Shown: positions 20,001-28,409, counted from the stretch's first letter. The stretch: 64,000 nucleotides of DNA from Steroidobacter gossypii (GCF_016801985.1 NZ_JAEVLS010000004.1:310001-374000), one strand, 5' to 3'. The notes: generated from the letters alone by a model not told the origin. A program made the numbers and translations.

Positions 20001-20557
20001 TAGCGTCCCGCGGTGTCGAGCAGGATGGCCTTATCGGTGAACCACCAGTCGCAATGGCGCGTGCCGCCCACGCCGCGCAGCGCATCTTTGCCGAATTTCT
20101 GCGCGAGCGGAAAGTTGAGGCCTGAGTTGACCAGCACCGTGGTCTTGCCGGCGCCCGGCGGCCCGATGATGACGTACCACGGCAGCTCGTAGAGATTTGC
20201 CGCGCCTTTCTTTTTCGACTTCTTCAGCGCGTCGATGGCTTCCTCGAAGCGCTTGCGCAATTGCGCGGCATCACCCGCGCGCGCTTCGCCAGCATCGCCG
20301 TCCTGACCGCCCGCCCCTTGCGCCACGACTTCGTCGGCGAGCTTGCCGCTCGCGCGAGCGCTGCGCAGCTGTTTCAACAACAGCACGACGACTGCGACGA
20401 CCACCACGAGCAGGATCGCGACGATCCTTTCCAGCACGCCGTCGAGCGGCCTGAGGTCGGCGAACGCGAAATACGGACCGGCGAACCAGATGAACGCGGC
20501 CAGCAGAATCAGTCCGATGGCCAGCACGAAAGAGCGGCTCTTGAGCAGCGCGAGCAT
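17045..20557 (-). CDS. tssM: TssM (IcmF/VasK) inner-membrane complex ATPase-like protein
   Basis: A protein of about 1170 residues forming, with TssL and TssJ, the T6SS trans-envelope complex. Two N-terminal transmembrane helices (about 9-30 and 42-63) are followed by a cytoplasmic NTPase domain with an intact Walker A GPPGAGKTT at 132-140. A third transmembrane segment (VACGAVLVLGLAGLAL) lies near residue 450, with the long periplasmic IcmF/VasK C-terminal region after it. The start is placed at ATG 20557, one nt after the tssL stop, because MLALLKSRS leads directly into the first membrane helix; about 40 further upstream codons are open but look non-coding. Full length for the family. Confidence 0.95.
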   Translation of the reverse strand: MLALLKSRSFVLAIGLILLAAFIWFAGPYFAFADLRPLDGVLERIVAILLVVVVAVVVLLLKQLRSARASGKLADEVVAQGAGGQDGDAGEARAGDAAQLRKRFEEAIDALKKSKKKGAANLYELPWYVIIGPPGAGKTTVLVNSGLNFPLAQKFGKDALRGVGGTRHCDWWFTDKAILLDTAGRYTTQDSNSRADAAGWVAFLQLLRKFRSRQPINGVIVAMSASDLLTSSEQERERHVIAIRERLAELARTLGIDVPVYFLVTKCDLVAGFSEFFDELGQDARAQVWGTTFPIEVTEAGQAPATFEKEFERLIERLQQRVLPRMDSERDPRRRVGILAFPQQMAAFGPLLNDLLRRVFTTTDFEEQILLRGVYFTSGTQEGTPVDRVLGSIARTFGVSAAVAPAAAGRGKAFFIERLLKNVVFQESGLAGVNRRLQLWKFGLQAAAYVACGAVLVLGLAGLALSYKANATYVDTVGASAATLDATRLGPNAATLPAEALLPRLDALRDVTNTAEQYRNDVPFRMRLGLYQGKALGGAAREAYLRELNNVLLPVMAARFAEQVRASVAAPDRLYEYLKAYLMLGDAEHRDVEHLRMLADIELRRMYPQDPNTRERLGEHFAQLLTDEHGMRLAQVDAQLVEQARYALRTASLPVLMYSRLKLSYAADEKRALRLDLAAGPSAEAVLVRTSGAALAEPVPALYTRDVFQEVNGTGKYELLKQFAADGWVFGGNLLDARNSGVLLHEMINLYEQDYIRTWDGVLRDVQVRPTSSAAELTEQLGILSSPASPLKGFLTAAADNTNLLKPAAETPPAGAAGAAVAGLASKATQLANVLGAPPPGAAEPGAAVSKHFESIRTLVQGPPGAAPIDAVLGKLAQTHTQMQSIGSGLGDTSALDAVVKSGQADALKSLQQQARQLPEPIGAMVAQIGARSESIAMGQARGDLSRRYEEQVLRECRELVEGRYPLDRSSANDVPLQDFGRVFGHNGTFDTFFRDNLAALVDVSRTPWTWRAGAASIGGSPAMLRQFQQARRIRDVYFKAGSQQPEARFTLTPGSLDVAVTRFSLELDGQRFEYRHGPQQSSSMAWPGGAVGQAAIVFESAGGGGPSLVRQGPWAWFRLLDQAQVQRVSDTRLNVTMAAGGKSMQLVLDAASIRNPFVRDELAGFRCAM

Positions 20558-20558
20558 G

Positions 20559-22178
20559 TCAGCCGTCCCTGCGATGAATGATTTCGACGCGCCGATTGCG
20601 CGACCGGTTTTCCGGCAGGTCGGCCGGCTCGAAGCGCGGTTCGAGCGCGCCTTTGCCGGCAGTCTCAATGCGACCACCGTTCTGAATATCGCGCGTCAGC
20701 AGCTCGGCAACTTGCACGGCGCGCGCGCGTGACAACTCATAGTTGTCTTTGAAGCGCAGCGAGCGCAGCGGTTGATTATCGGTGTGCCCGATGACGACCA
20801 CGCGACCGGGAACCTGATTCAATGCCGCGCCGATCTCGTGCACCAGGCTCGCATAGCGCTGGTTGATCTGAGTGCTGCCGGAAGCGAACAGATCCGGCAC
20901 TGCGAGAGTGATGGCCGTGCGCCCGCCCGCCTCATCGAAATAGATCTGACCGCTCGCGATTTGCGCGCTCAACAACTCGCGCAGCCCACTTGCCGGCAGC
21001 GGCGCGGCGACGCTTGGCGCGTCGAAAGATTCGAGGCCCACACCCGACAGTGCAGCGTTGACCGGATCGGTTTGCGCGCGCAGCTTCGAGTCGAAATAGA
21101 GATAGCCGCCGAGCAGCACCACGGCGCAGGCCGCGGCGACAATCCACAGCGGCACGAAGCGCAACACGGCGTTGCGCCGGTCTTCGACGCCTTTCCAGCG
21201 CGGCGACAGCTCCGGCTCCACGCCATCACGCAGACCGGCGATGCGGCCATACAGAGTCTGGCGGATCTCGGCAAGGCGCGAGGCCCCCTGCGGATCCAAT
21301 CGATATTTGCCTTCAAACCCGAGCGCGAGACACACATACAGCAGTTCCAGCAATGCCAGATAGCGCTGCGGCGTGCCGGACACTCGGTCCAGGATCTGGA
21401 AGAACTTTTCGCCGCCCGATGCCTCGCGATGGAATGTCACGAGCAACGATTGCGAGGCCCAGCCGCCCTGCGCGCCCCACGGTGTGTTGAGCACGGCTTC
21501 GTCAACGACGGTGCACAACGCGTAACGTGCAGCCAGCACGTCTTCAGCAGGAATCTCCGCGCGACGCGCGCGATCTTCAAACGCGCTCATTTCCTGCATC
21601 GCCTGGCGACGCAAGGCATCTATGTCTGCAGGCGCGATCTGTCCGCGCAATCGGCCAGCGAGCAACAACAAAGGCACCGCCGCTTGCACCAGCGGATTCA
21701 CCGCCACGCCTGGCAACTGCGCGATCGCCTCGGAGGTCGCCGGTGCATACGCGCCATGCTGACCCGCCGCCGCATGCGCGCCCGGCGAGAGTTGACCCGC
21801 CCCGAATCCTCCTGACGAATGCGGTGTAGACGCCGACCCATATCCTCCTGGCGCAGGCGGAGCCGAGGCCGACCCGTATGCTCCTGACGAAGGCTGACCA
21901 GACGCCGCCCCATATCCACCCGACGCAGGCGGAACGGATGTCGACCCGTATGCTCCTGGCGAAGGCGGAGCAGAAGGCGAACCGTATCCTCCGGGCGAAG
22001 GCTGCCCGGGCACCGCGCCGTATCCTCCGGGCGCAGGCTGACCCGGCACGGGCGCGTATCCACCCGGCGCAGGCTGGCTTTGCGGCGGCGTGGGCTTGCG
22101 CCCCACGCCGGGACGCGGCCGTAAGATTGTTACATCGCGTGGCGCGAGCGGATCGTCCGGCGTGTTGTTCTGGCTCAT
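20559..22178 (-). CDS. tssL: TssL (DotU/IcmH) with C-terminal OmpA-like peptidoglycan-binding domain
   Basis: A 539-residue evolved TssL. Residues 1-30 are polar, 35-128 form a Gly/Pro/Tyr repeat linker (separate entry), about 150-335 are the cytoplasmic DotU domain (VDEAVLNTPWG and LGFEGKYR are diagnostic), and 341-362 is the single membrane anchor (VPLWIVAAACAVVLLGGYLYF). The periplasmic OmpA/Pal-like domain spans about 410-537, with VVIGHTDNQP, ELSRARA and NRRVEI for peptidoglycan anchoring. The gene ends one nt before tssM and starts 4 nt after the tssK stop. The OmpA fusion is common in systems without a separate TagL. Confidence 0.95.
   Translation of the reverse strand: MSQNNTPDDPLAPRDVTILRPRPGVGRKPTPPQSQPAPGGYAPVPGQPAPGGYGAVPGQPSPGGYGSPSAPPSPGAYGSTSVPPASGGYGAASGQPSSGAYGSASAPPAPGGYGSASTPHSSGGFGAGQLSPGAHAAAGQHGAYAPATSEAIAQLPGVAVNPLVQAAVPLLLLAGRLRGQIAPADIDALRRQAMQEMSAFEDRARRAEIPAEDVLAARYALCTVVDEAVLNTPWGAQGGWASQSLLVTFHREASGGEKFFQILDRVSGTPQRYLALLELLYVCLALGFEGKYRLDPQGASRLAEIRQTLYGRIAGLRDGVEPELSPRWKGVEDRRNAVLRFVPLWIVAAACAVVLLGGYLYFDSKLRAQTDPVNAALSGVGLESFDAPSVAAPLPASGLRELLSAQIASGQIYFDEAGGRTAITLAVPDLFASGSTQINQRYASLVHEIGAALNQVPGRVVVIGHTDNQPLRSLRFKDNYELSRARAVQVAELLTRDIQNGGRIETAGKGALEPRFEPADLPENRSRNRRVEIIHRRDG
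21795..22073 (-). repeat. 36-nt / 12-residue tandem repeats in the TssL N-terminal linker
   Basis: The TssL linker shows an exact 12-residue period. Aromatic residues fall at positions 41, 53, 65, 77, 89, 101, 113 (Tyr) and 125 (Phe), each in a P-x-G-(G/A)-Y-G context. There are eight units; at DNA level they drift by point changes but keep length, consistent with slippage expansion under selection for composition. Confidence 0.85.
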
Positions 22179-22182
22179 GCGC

Positions 22183-23517
22183 TCACCCGCGGATTGCCCA
22201 GAATTCCATGGCGAGGTTCGGGAACTCGCCGGCCTGATGAATGGCGATGCCGCCCGAGCTCTTCAGCATGCGCCACAACTCGTTGGCGCGATCCAGCTCG
22301 AAATAGGCGAAGCCCGCGTGATACGGAATCTGCCGAGGCGCGACCGCCATCGCCTGCAGACCGATGCCGGGTAACTGCAAATTGACCAAGTCGCGGATCT
22401 TCTCGACCGGACCGATCTTGAGCTGCGCGGGAAAACGCCGGCGCAACTCTTCCGCCGGCATATCCGCGTGCGCGGCGAGCACGAACGCCGCCGTATCGAA
22501 CAAAGTCGGGTCAGCCACGGTGGCGACACTGATGCCGAACTTCTTGTGTGCCAGAGGAATCGCAATCGCCGTCTGCTCCATGACCACACTCAGACACGAG
22601 CGCAGCGCGTTGATCACGGGCTCGAAGCTCGCGTTCAACGCATCGTGGCGATACGGAGGAAACTGCGGCGGACGACGCGCGGCGGCGGTCAACGTCGACA
22701 GCTCACCGGTCATCTCGAGCAGCAAGCGATACAGCTCTTCCGGATGACACACAGCGTTGGCGGCGAGATGGGTCGCGACCGGCGCATAACGATTCACCAC
22801 CTGCAGCATCAGGAAGTCGGCGATCTCGGCCGCGCCGCCCCGACCTGTCGCCACGGCGCGCGCCGCAAGCGCTTCGCCGCGTTGATGCAGCAGGCCCTGC
22901 AATTCCGTGAGGAAGGTTGCGAGACGTGAGGCCGCGCCGGTCTTCAACACTGTCGGCATGAATCGATCATCGAGCACGACTTGTCCGTCGGCACGACGCT
23001 CGACGACATGCGCAAGCGGAATCTGCGCAAAGTCCTCGCGCGGTTCGTTTTGTGACATCAGACGGGTGTTGAGCGCGCCGACCGTCAGCTCCGTGGCGAC
23101 CGCGGAGTCGGAGTTAATGTCGCGCGTCTCGTAATCACGACTGCGATAGCGCGTCAGCTCCACGCCGTTCGGCTGGCGCGAGGACAACAAAGCCCCCGAC
23201 TTCTTCAACGGCACCGCGAGGCAGATCAGTTGATCGCGCATTTGCGCGCCGATCTCGAGCGGCGCCGGCAGCGGCTCGTTCTCCGGCATCGTGAACGGGG
23301 TGCCGTCTGGAAACACCCCGCGCGCGCGACGCAGACCGAGCTTGCCGATGGCGAGCAGGTCGCGCTCGATCTCGACTTCCGTGAAGCCCCAGGAATACGC
23401 GCGCAGCCCGGCGACGCGCCCTTCCAGGTGGCTCTCCAGGTAGCGTTCCTGCTGCTGGAAATGCTGTGGCCGCAGGAACAAGCCTTCGGACCAAACGACG
23501 CGATTGTTCTCTGACAT
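22183..23517 (-). CDS. tssK: TssK baseplate component (ImpJ/VasE)
   Basis: A 444-residue soluble protein that links the baseplate to the membrane complex. The N-terminus (NNRVVWSEGLFLRPQHFQQQ) is the family signature. The C-terminal region (LQLPGIGLQAMAVAPRQIPY, then YFELDR) is also typical. The start is set at ATG 23517, 10 nt after the tssJ stop, because the signature begins immediately afterwards; upstream codons in the same frame look like non-coding extension. It lies in the conserved order J-K-L-M with 4 nt to tssL. Confidence 0.95.
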   Translation of the reverse strand: MSENNRVVWSEGLFLRPQHFQQQERYLESHLEGRVAGLRAYSWGFTEVEIERDLLAIGKLGLRRARGVFPDGTPFTMPENEPLPAPLEIGAQMRDQLICLAVPLKKSGALLSSRQPNGVELTRYRSRDYETRDINSDSAVATELTVGALNTRLMSQNEPREDFAQIPLAHVVERRADGQVVLDDRFMPTVLKTGAASRLATFLTELQGLLHQRGEALAARAVATGRGGAAEIADFLMLQVVNRYAPVATHLAANAVCHPEELYRLLLEMTGELSTLTAAARRPPQFPPYRHDALNASFEPVINALRSCLSVVMEQTAIAIPLAHKKFGISVATVADPTLFDTAAFVLAAHADMPAEELRRRFPAQLKIGPVEKIRDLVNLQLPGIGLQAMAVAPRQIPYHAGFAYFELDRANELWRMLKSSGGIAIHQAGEFPNLAMEFWAIRG

Positions 23518-23527
23518 GGCTCGGTTC

Positions 23528-24022
23528 TCAATCTTTGACGGACAGCGCCACGGCGTTCTTGTCGACGGTGATCGTGACGCCATCTTTGCCGAGCAGATCC
23601 ATGAGCGTCTTCGCCGGCGCTCGCGTCAGCGCGCGCCACTGCGCGGCGCGAATGTCACGGAAGGCCGCGAGCACGCCGAGGTAGCTCGTCTGCGCATTCA
23701 AAGGAATCTCCAGTTCGCGCGTCTCGCCGGGCGAGAGCACATACTCTTCGCGCGCGACCAGGCTCTCGCCGAGCACTTCTTTTTCCTTCGAGTACAGATC
23801 GAAGAATTCAGCGCCGGCGAACGCGCCATCGGCGCGCAATTGATAGACACGCACCACGATGGGCGAGGAACGGCCGGATTCGTCGGGATTCACCTGCTCG
23901 CTCGCGACGAGGCGCGCACGCGCGGGCTCGGGCTTCGGCGGCTTCGAAGCGCATGCCGAGAGCAGGCATGCGAGCAAACATGCAACCAGTCGAGGCGTCG
24001 AACGGAATAGCGCTTTATCCAT
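23528..24022 (-). CDS. tssJ: TssJ outer-membrane lipoprotein (VasD/Lip)
   Basis: A 164-residue lipoprotein that anchors the T6SS membrane complex to the outer membrane. A type II signal peptide is evident: hydrophobic core LVACLLACLL, then LSAC with the lipidated Cys at residue 24. The mature part shows family features such as NPDESGRSSPIVVRVYQL (the beta-sandwich start), LREY-type spacing in FDLYSKE, and GETRELEIPL. The start ATG at 24022 lies 9 nt after the upstream FHA gene. Confidence 0.93.
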   Translation of the reverse strand: MDKALFRSTPRLVACLLACLLSACASKPPKPEPARARLVASEQVNPDESGRSSPIVVRVYQLRADGAFAGAEFFDLYSKEKEVLGESLVAREEYVLSPGETRELEIPLNAQTSYLGVLAAFRDIRAAQWRALTRAPAKTLMDLLGKDGVTITVDKNAVALSVKD

Positions 24023-24031
24023 TGCCCCACC

Positions 24032-25384
24032 TCAACGCGGCGTGCGCCCGCGCTTGAGCACCGCGAGCTGTTGTTCATAGGCGCGCGCGAACTCCTCGCC
24101 AAACAACCGGCGAAACGTTTCATCGCGGTCCGCGGCCATTTCTCGAAAACGCTCCGTGTACATCTCCCAGTGCCTGGCGCCGCCGCCAAACAGGCCGCGC
24201 CGCCCCTGCCTGGAAAAGACCTCTTCCAATTGCTCGGGATCGAAGCGGCTCATCAAGTGATCGAAGCCGGCGCGCACGCCGACCAGCATCGCAAGCTGAT
24301 GAAAGCGCACATCGCTGAAGGCGTCGTCGAATGCTTCCTGCGGCGGCAGGTACGCCGGATTGCGCCGGCCGAACAGATTGGCAAGCGCATCCTCGGCATT
24401 CGCCGCGAACTTGAGCGGATTGTTCTCAGAGACCTTGACCTGCGTCACCGGCATGCGGAACTCGGTCTTGATCTCCGATCGCGCGCGTAACACCTCGATC
24501 AGTCCTTGCACCACACTGCGCATGATGGTGCCGAGGACGGCCGATGTATCCGAAGGAACAGTCGCAGGATCGACGCCAGCCGCGCGAAGGAAGGCATTCC
24601 AGTCGAACGCCCCCGCATCGCCTTCGCCAGCAGATGCAGCTGCAGGCACATGCGCCACCGGCGCAGGACGCGCGGGCGGCGGAGTCGGCGCTACGGGCCG
24701 TGAACTCACCGCGGGCGAGACGGCCGGAGGCACAGGCGGCGCGGGCTGCAGTTTCGATCGATTGAACGATGTCTTATCCCAATCTTCCGGAATTGCCTGC
24801 GAAGCGCTCGGCGCGCCGAAAGGTGCGATGGGCGTCGGCGCAAAGTGATCGGACAAGGCGGAGGAATGATTCCACGGCTGATCCGGAATGCGCGGCGCGG
24901 GCGCTGGAGCGGCGCCGCCCAGATTCAATTGTTTGAGCGGATCCAGATCTTCCGCCTGAGGCAGATCGATGAGGGATGCGACCGGCCGCGCCTCGGGCGG
25001 GTTGACCACCGGCATATCGAGTGGCGCAGCGGCGCGTGCCGGCGCGGCGGGCGATTCCACAGGCGGCGTCGCCGACGTCGTGACGACGAGCTCGAACTCG
25101 TCGATGAATACCTTGTCGCCGTTCTTGAGCGGATAAGGCTCGTTGCGCGGCAGGACCAGCTCCGGATTGTTGACCGCGATGCCGTTGGTGCCGACGCCCT
25201 CGATGAAAAAGACGCCGTTGATGAAGCGCACCGTGGCGTGATGACGGTGCACGCCCACGCCGGTCAACACCATCTGGTTTTCGGGCGCGCGCCCGATCCG
25301 CCCGCCATCGACGGAGAACACCTGGCGACGCGCGCCGCCCAGCGCGGCGGCATTGGCGCTCGTAACTTCGAGGGTCAGGTACAT
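24032..25384 (-). CDS. T6SS-associated FHA-domain protein (Fha/TagH type), copy 2
   Basis: A 450-residue FHA scaffold. The FHA domain (about 1-100) contains GRAPENQMVLTGVGVHRHHA and GTNGIAVN. A long Pro/Ala linker follows (115-260). The C-terminal TagH-like domain (about 280-450) shares ENNPLKF, NAEDAL, a VGVRA.F motif and LFGEEFARAYE with the FHA protein at 15034-16239, so the two are paralogues. It heads the FHA-tssJ-tssK-tssL-tssM block, the same position Fha1 occupies beside tssJ in HSI-I-type clusters. Upstream lies PAAR, 54 nt away. Confidence 0.9.
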   Translation of the reverse strand: MYLTLEVTSANAAALGGARRQVFSVDGGRIGRAPENQMVLTGVGVHRHHATVRFINGVFFIEGVGTNGIAVNNPELVLPRNEPYPLKNGDKVFIDEFELVVTTSATPPVESPAAPARAAAPLDMPVVNPPEARPVASLIDLPQAEDLDPLKQLNLGGAAPAPAPRIPDQPWNHSSALSDHFAPTPIAPFGAPSASQAIPEDWDKTSFNRSKLQPAPPVPPAVSPAVSSRPVAPTPPPARPAPVAHVPAAASAGEGDAGAFDWNAFLRAAGVDPATVPSDTSAVLGTIMRSVVQGLIEVLRARSEIKTEFRMPVTQVKVSENNPLKFAANAEDALANLFGRRNPAYLPPQEAFDDAFSDVRFHQLAMLVGVRAGFDHLMSRFDPEQLEEVFSRQGRRGLFGGGARHWEMYTERFREMAADRDETFRRLFGEEFARAYEQQLAVLKRGRTPR

Positions 25385-25438
25385 GACGAGCGCCTATACC
25401 CGAACCTGTTGTTGTGACTTCCCGGGAATCATTTCTTC

Positions 25439-25738
25439 TTAGCCTCCGATCAGCACGGTGGGGCACCCCGCCACAATCGTGCCGCCGTGCGCCGTCGAAT
25501 CTCCCATGCGCGCAGCGGGCTTGTTTTGAATCAAAACAGTCGCGGACCCCATCACGATCACGTCTGGCGGGCCGACACACACGCATTGGCTGCCGAGCGT
25601 GGCCGCCGGCAGTCCGCCGATCAGCACGGTCGGCGCGCCGGGCGGCAGCACCGGGCCGCCCACATGTGGAATCGGCGGCACGCCAGGCGTCTGCATCGGG
25701 CAGGTATGCATGTCGCTCACGCGCGCCGCGGGTTTCAT
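25439..25738 (-). CDS. PAAR-domain spike-tip protein
   Basis: A compact 99-residue PAAR protein that would cap the VgrG spike. It begins MKPAARVSDMHTCPM and has the repeating metal-site pattern (APTVLIGGLPAATLGS, SATVLIQNKPAARMGDSTAH, CPTVLIGG) with the His/Cys residues expected for zinc binding. No toxin extension is fused. The start is ATG 25738, overlapping the previous gene's stop by 4 nt; a long upstream open frame is compositionally unlike protein and is ignored. Next to VgrG and a DUF6931-like gene, it forms a spike-loading module. Confidence 0.95.
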   Translation of the reverse strand: MKPAARVSDMHTCPMQTPGVPPIPHVGGPVLPPGAPTVLIGGLPAATLGSQCVCVGPPDVIVMGSATVLIQNKPAARMGDSTAHGGTIVAGCPTVLIGG

Positions 25739-26373
25739 GCAGTCCCTCCTCCAGCTCCTGAGCCGGATCTTGCAACGGCAGGACCGAAGATCTGTATCGC
25801 ACGCGTCACGAAAACGTTGATTGCCGCTACATAATCGGCGCCGCGCGCGGCGGTGAGACGCAAGGCTGCGATTGCAGCTTCCGCCGGCAGATGATCTGGC
25901 GGCACGACTGGATCGTAACCACGCGGCAATAGACTGCCGCCGGTCCAACCGGCGCTCGCGGCGATCCAGGCGCCGGGCGTGCTGAACTCGCCGCGTTCCG
26001 CGAACTCGAGCGCAGCTCGACGATTCTCCTCGGTAGGCTCCGCCAACCACTGTTGAGCGAGCGCCAGTCCAGCGCGATCGACGTCGCTGGCCTCAGGATC
26101 ATCGGCGAGCGCTGTTTTGAAGCAGTCGCAGGCCCACGCCACTACATAGCGTTTCGGCAATACGCGCGCGACCAGCGAGAGCGCATCTGCGGGCAGGCCG
26201 GATCCCATGAGCTCATCGAGAAAGCGACGCACGTTGGCGTCGCGCTTGGACTTGAGGAGCGCGCGCGCGTCGTCGCTGAGCGCGAATCGTTGTACCACGC
26301 TGGTTGCGGGCGCCTCGGCTGCGGGATCGAAAGCTGCGACCATGCTGTCCTTCATAGTGGTATCGCTGCCCAT
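25735..26373 (-). CDS. DUF6931-like T6SS-cluster protein
   Basis: A 212-residue soluble, Ala-rich helical protein with no signal peptide. Recognisable stretches are RFALSDDARALLKSKRDANV, VLPKRYVVAWACDCFK and PGAWIAASAGWTGGSL. It resembles the DUF6931 family, small proteins that recur beside VgrG/PAAR genes; the name rests on memory of that family and is not certain. The start ATG at 26373 lies 5 nt after the vgrG stop, and the end overlaps PAAR by 4 nt. Position between spike and tip genes suggests a chaperone or adaptor for spike assembly or effector loading; this is inference. Confidence 0.75.
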   Translation of the reverse strand: MGSDTTMKDSMVAAFDPAAEAPATSVVQRFALSDDARALLKSKRDANVRRFLDELMGSGLPADALSLVARVLPKRYVVAWACDCFKTALADDPEASDVDRAGLALAQQWLAEPTEENRRAALEFAERGEFSTPGAWIAASAGWTGGSLLPRGYDPVVPPDHLPAEAAIAALRLTAARGADYVAAINVFVTRAIQIFGPAVARSGSGAGGGTA

Positions 26374-26378
26374 GCCGG

Positions 26379-28409
26379 TCAGCCGATCTTGGTGATGGTG
26401 CCCTTGAGCGAGGCGGCACCACTGGAGGTCAGGTCGAGCATGCCGGTGCCCTGCACGGCGGTCTTGGTGCCCTTGATGTCGACCTGCTGGCCGGAGACCG
26501 CGGTCTGCGTGCCGTCGATCTCGACCTTGGTGTTGCCTTTGATCTTGATCTGCGCGCCGCTCATCTCGATGGTGCCGTCGCTCTTCATCACGATCTTGGC
26601 CATACCGACCTCGAGCGTGATCTGATCGCCGGCCTTGAGCGTGTACTTGTTCTTGACGTCGGCCTGATCGTTGGCTTCCAGCGTGGTGACGCGGTCCTTG
26701 GTGACCTTGTGCGTCTGCGTGCCCTTGATCGTGGTCTCGACGTTGCCGTTGACGGTGAGCTTGTCGTCGTTCTGGATGGTGGTGGTGCGATCGCCCTTGT
26801 CGCCCTTCTGCAGGCCGACGGTGATGGTCTGATCGTTCTCCACCACCACTTTCATGTTCTTTTCGGCGTGGATATAGATCTCTTCGGCGTCCTTCTTGTC
26901 GTCGAAGCGAATCTCGTTGAATTTCTCGGTGGTGCCTTGCTTGCTGCTGCGAGTCTTCACGCCGCTCTGGGTCTGGTTGGCGGGCAGCTCGTAGGGCGGC
27001 ATCTGGTCGGCGTTGTAGACGCTGCCGATGATCAACGGATGGTCCGGGTCGCCCTCCAGGAATGAAACCACCACTTCCTGACCGATGCGCGGCACGAACT
27101 GCATGCCCCAGTTCTTGCCGGCCCACGACTGCGCCACTCGCACCCAGCAGGAGCTGTCCTGATTGGAGGTGCCGCCGCGGTCCCAGTGGAACTGGACTTT
27201 CACGCGCCCATACTTGTCGGTGGTGATCTCCTCGCCCGACACGCCGACGACTTTCGCCGTCTGTGTGCCTTGAATGAGCGGCTTCGACGTGATGCGCGCC
27301 GGCCGGAACGGCTCGCGCGAGTCGATCGCTTCAAGACTGATCGAAAACTGTGGCGGCTCGCCGCCAGCGGATGCTCCGGTGCGCGCGCCGTCGGAAACCA
27401 GCTCGCACGACGTCGCAGTGATCAGATACTGCTTGTTCATGTCGGCGCGCGGATGGCCCTTGAGCTTGAACAAGTGGCCAGCGGCCAAGCCGGCCGCATC
27501 ACCGCCGCTACGAACCACGCTCTGAGATGCTTGCATCTGCTCGGCGCGCAGCTTCGCTACGCGCTCGACACCTGCTGCCGTGAGTTGGTTGGCGCCTGCC
27601 GGATAGTCGAAGATTTCGAAGCGCGAAGCGTCCTCGGTCCTGCGCGCGACCGGCGAGACGCCGCCGGCCAACGACGCCGGTGTCTCGAAGTTGTATTCAC
27701 GGGCCGCGAAGGCTGCGGGCTGAAACGACTTGGCCGTGAGCCACGAGCTCAAATGATCGCGCTCTCGATGCACGCCCGGGCCACCCGGCGGGTAATACGG
27801 CACCTCTTCGTAGCCGCTCGTGGTGCCGAGCTTGCCCACGTCGTCGGTCAGCACCATGACGTGCTTGTCGCTCAGATGCACGAAGTAGTAATAGATGCCT
27901 TCGTGTTCCAGCAGCCGGCTCAGGAAATCGAAATCGCTTTCGCGATACTGGACCCGATATTCCCAGGGCTCGTAGCGGGCACTCAGTTCCAGTCGATGAT
28001 CGTTGAACCCGGCCTGGCGACAGACTTCGGCGAAAATGTCCGGCGTCGACTTGTTTTGCAGCACCCGGCAATCGGCGCGCCGCGTAAGCAGCCAGAAAGC
28101 GGGGCGCACGATGGCGCGATATTCGTGACGGCGCTCGTTGTAGCCGGTGTAGGCGAACTCGGTGACGACGCCGTGGAAATATCGCTCGTGCGCCGGCCCG
28201 GTCTTCAACGTGACGCAGACGGGCTTGCCGAGAATGCCGTCCGGATCGGCCTCGCCACGGCTGGCCGCGCCTTCCATGCTGCATAACTCGAGATCGAACT
28301 GAAACGGCCGGCTGATCTGTTCGGTGGCCACCAGCCGCGTGAGCATCAGCCCCTGCATGTCGCCGGGCCCGGCAATGCTCACGGAACGGTTCTGTTGATA
28401 GTCCGCCAT
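26379..28409 (-). CDS. vgrG: VgrG (TssI) spike protein
   Basis: A 676-residue trimeric spike. The N-terminal gp27-like half (about 1-370) includes YRESDFDFLSRLLEHEGIYY, the most conserved VgrG segment. The gp5/OB-fold part (about 390-490) carries KVQFHWDRGG, then VAQSWAGKNWGMQFVPRIGQ and EVVVSFLEGDPDHPLIIGSV. The C-terminus is a repetitive beta-prism (about 530-676) ending GTITKIG, with no additional catalytic domain. The start is set to ATG 28409 (MADYQQNRSVSIAGPGDM) with AGGGAT upstream, ten codons inside the longest frame. Confidence 0.95.
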   Translation of the reverse strand: MADYQQNRSVSIAGPGDMQGLMLTRLVATEQISRPFQFDLELCSMEGAASRGEADPDGILGKPVCVTLKTGPAHERYFHGVVTEFAYTGYNERRHEYRAIVRPAFWLLTRRADCRVLQNKSTPDIFAEVCRQAGFNDHRLELSARYEPWEYRVQYRESDFDFLSRLLEHEGIYYYFVHLSDKHVMVLTDDVGKLGTTSGYEEVPYYPPGGPGVHRERDHLSSWLTAKSFQPAAFAAREYNFETPASLAGGVSPVARRTEDASRFEIFDYPAGANQLTAAGVERVAKLRAEQMQASQSVVRSGGDAAGLAAGHLFKLKGHPRADMNKQYLITATSCELVSDGARTGASAGGEPPQFSISLEAIDSREPFRPARITSKPLIQGTQTAKVVGVSGEEITTDKYGRVKVQFHWDRGGTSNQDSSCWVRVAQSWAGKNWGMQFVPRIGQEVVVSFLEGDPDHPLIIGSVYNADQMPPYELPANQTQSGVKTRSSKQGTTEKFNEIRFDDKKDAEEIYIHAEKNMKVVVENDQTITVGLQKGDKGDRTTTIQNDDKLTVNGNVETTIKGTQTHKVTKDRVTTLEANDQADVKNKYTLKAGDQITLEVGMAKIVMKSDGTIEMSGAQIKIKGNTKVEIDGTQTAVSGQQVDIKGTKTAVQGTGMLDLTSSGAASLKGTITKIG

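Noticed and set aside
20558-20677. A 40-residue longer TssM, and similar longer starts for TssF, TssK, TssA and VgrG
   Set aside because: Each extension runs into the upstream gene or lacks family similarity, while the family signature begins right at the chosen internal ATG.
25739-26050. A PAAR protein with a ~104-residue N-terminal extension
   Set aside because: The extension is Arg/Ser-rich, overlaps the DUF6931-like gene almost completely and lacks a ribosome site; the ATG at 25738 couples to the upstream stop.
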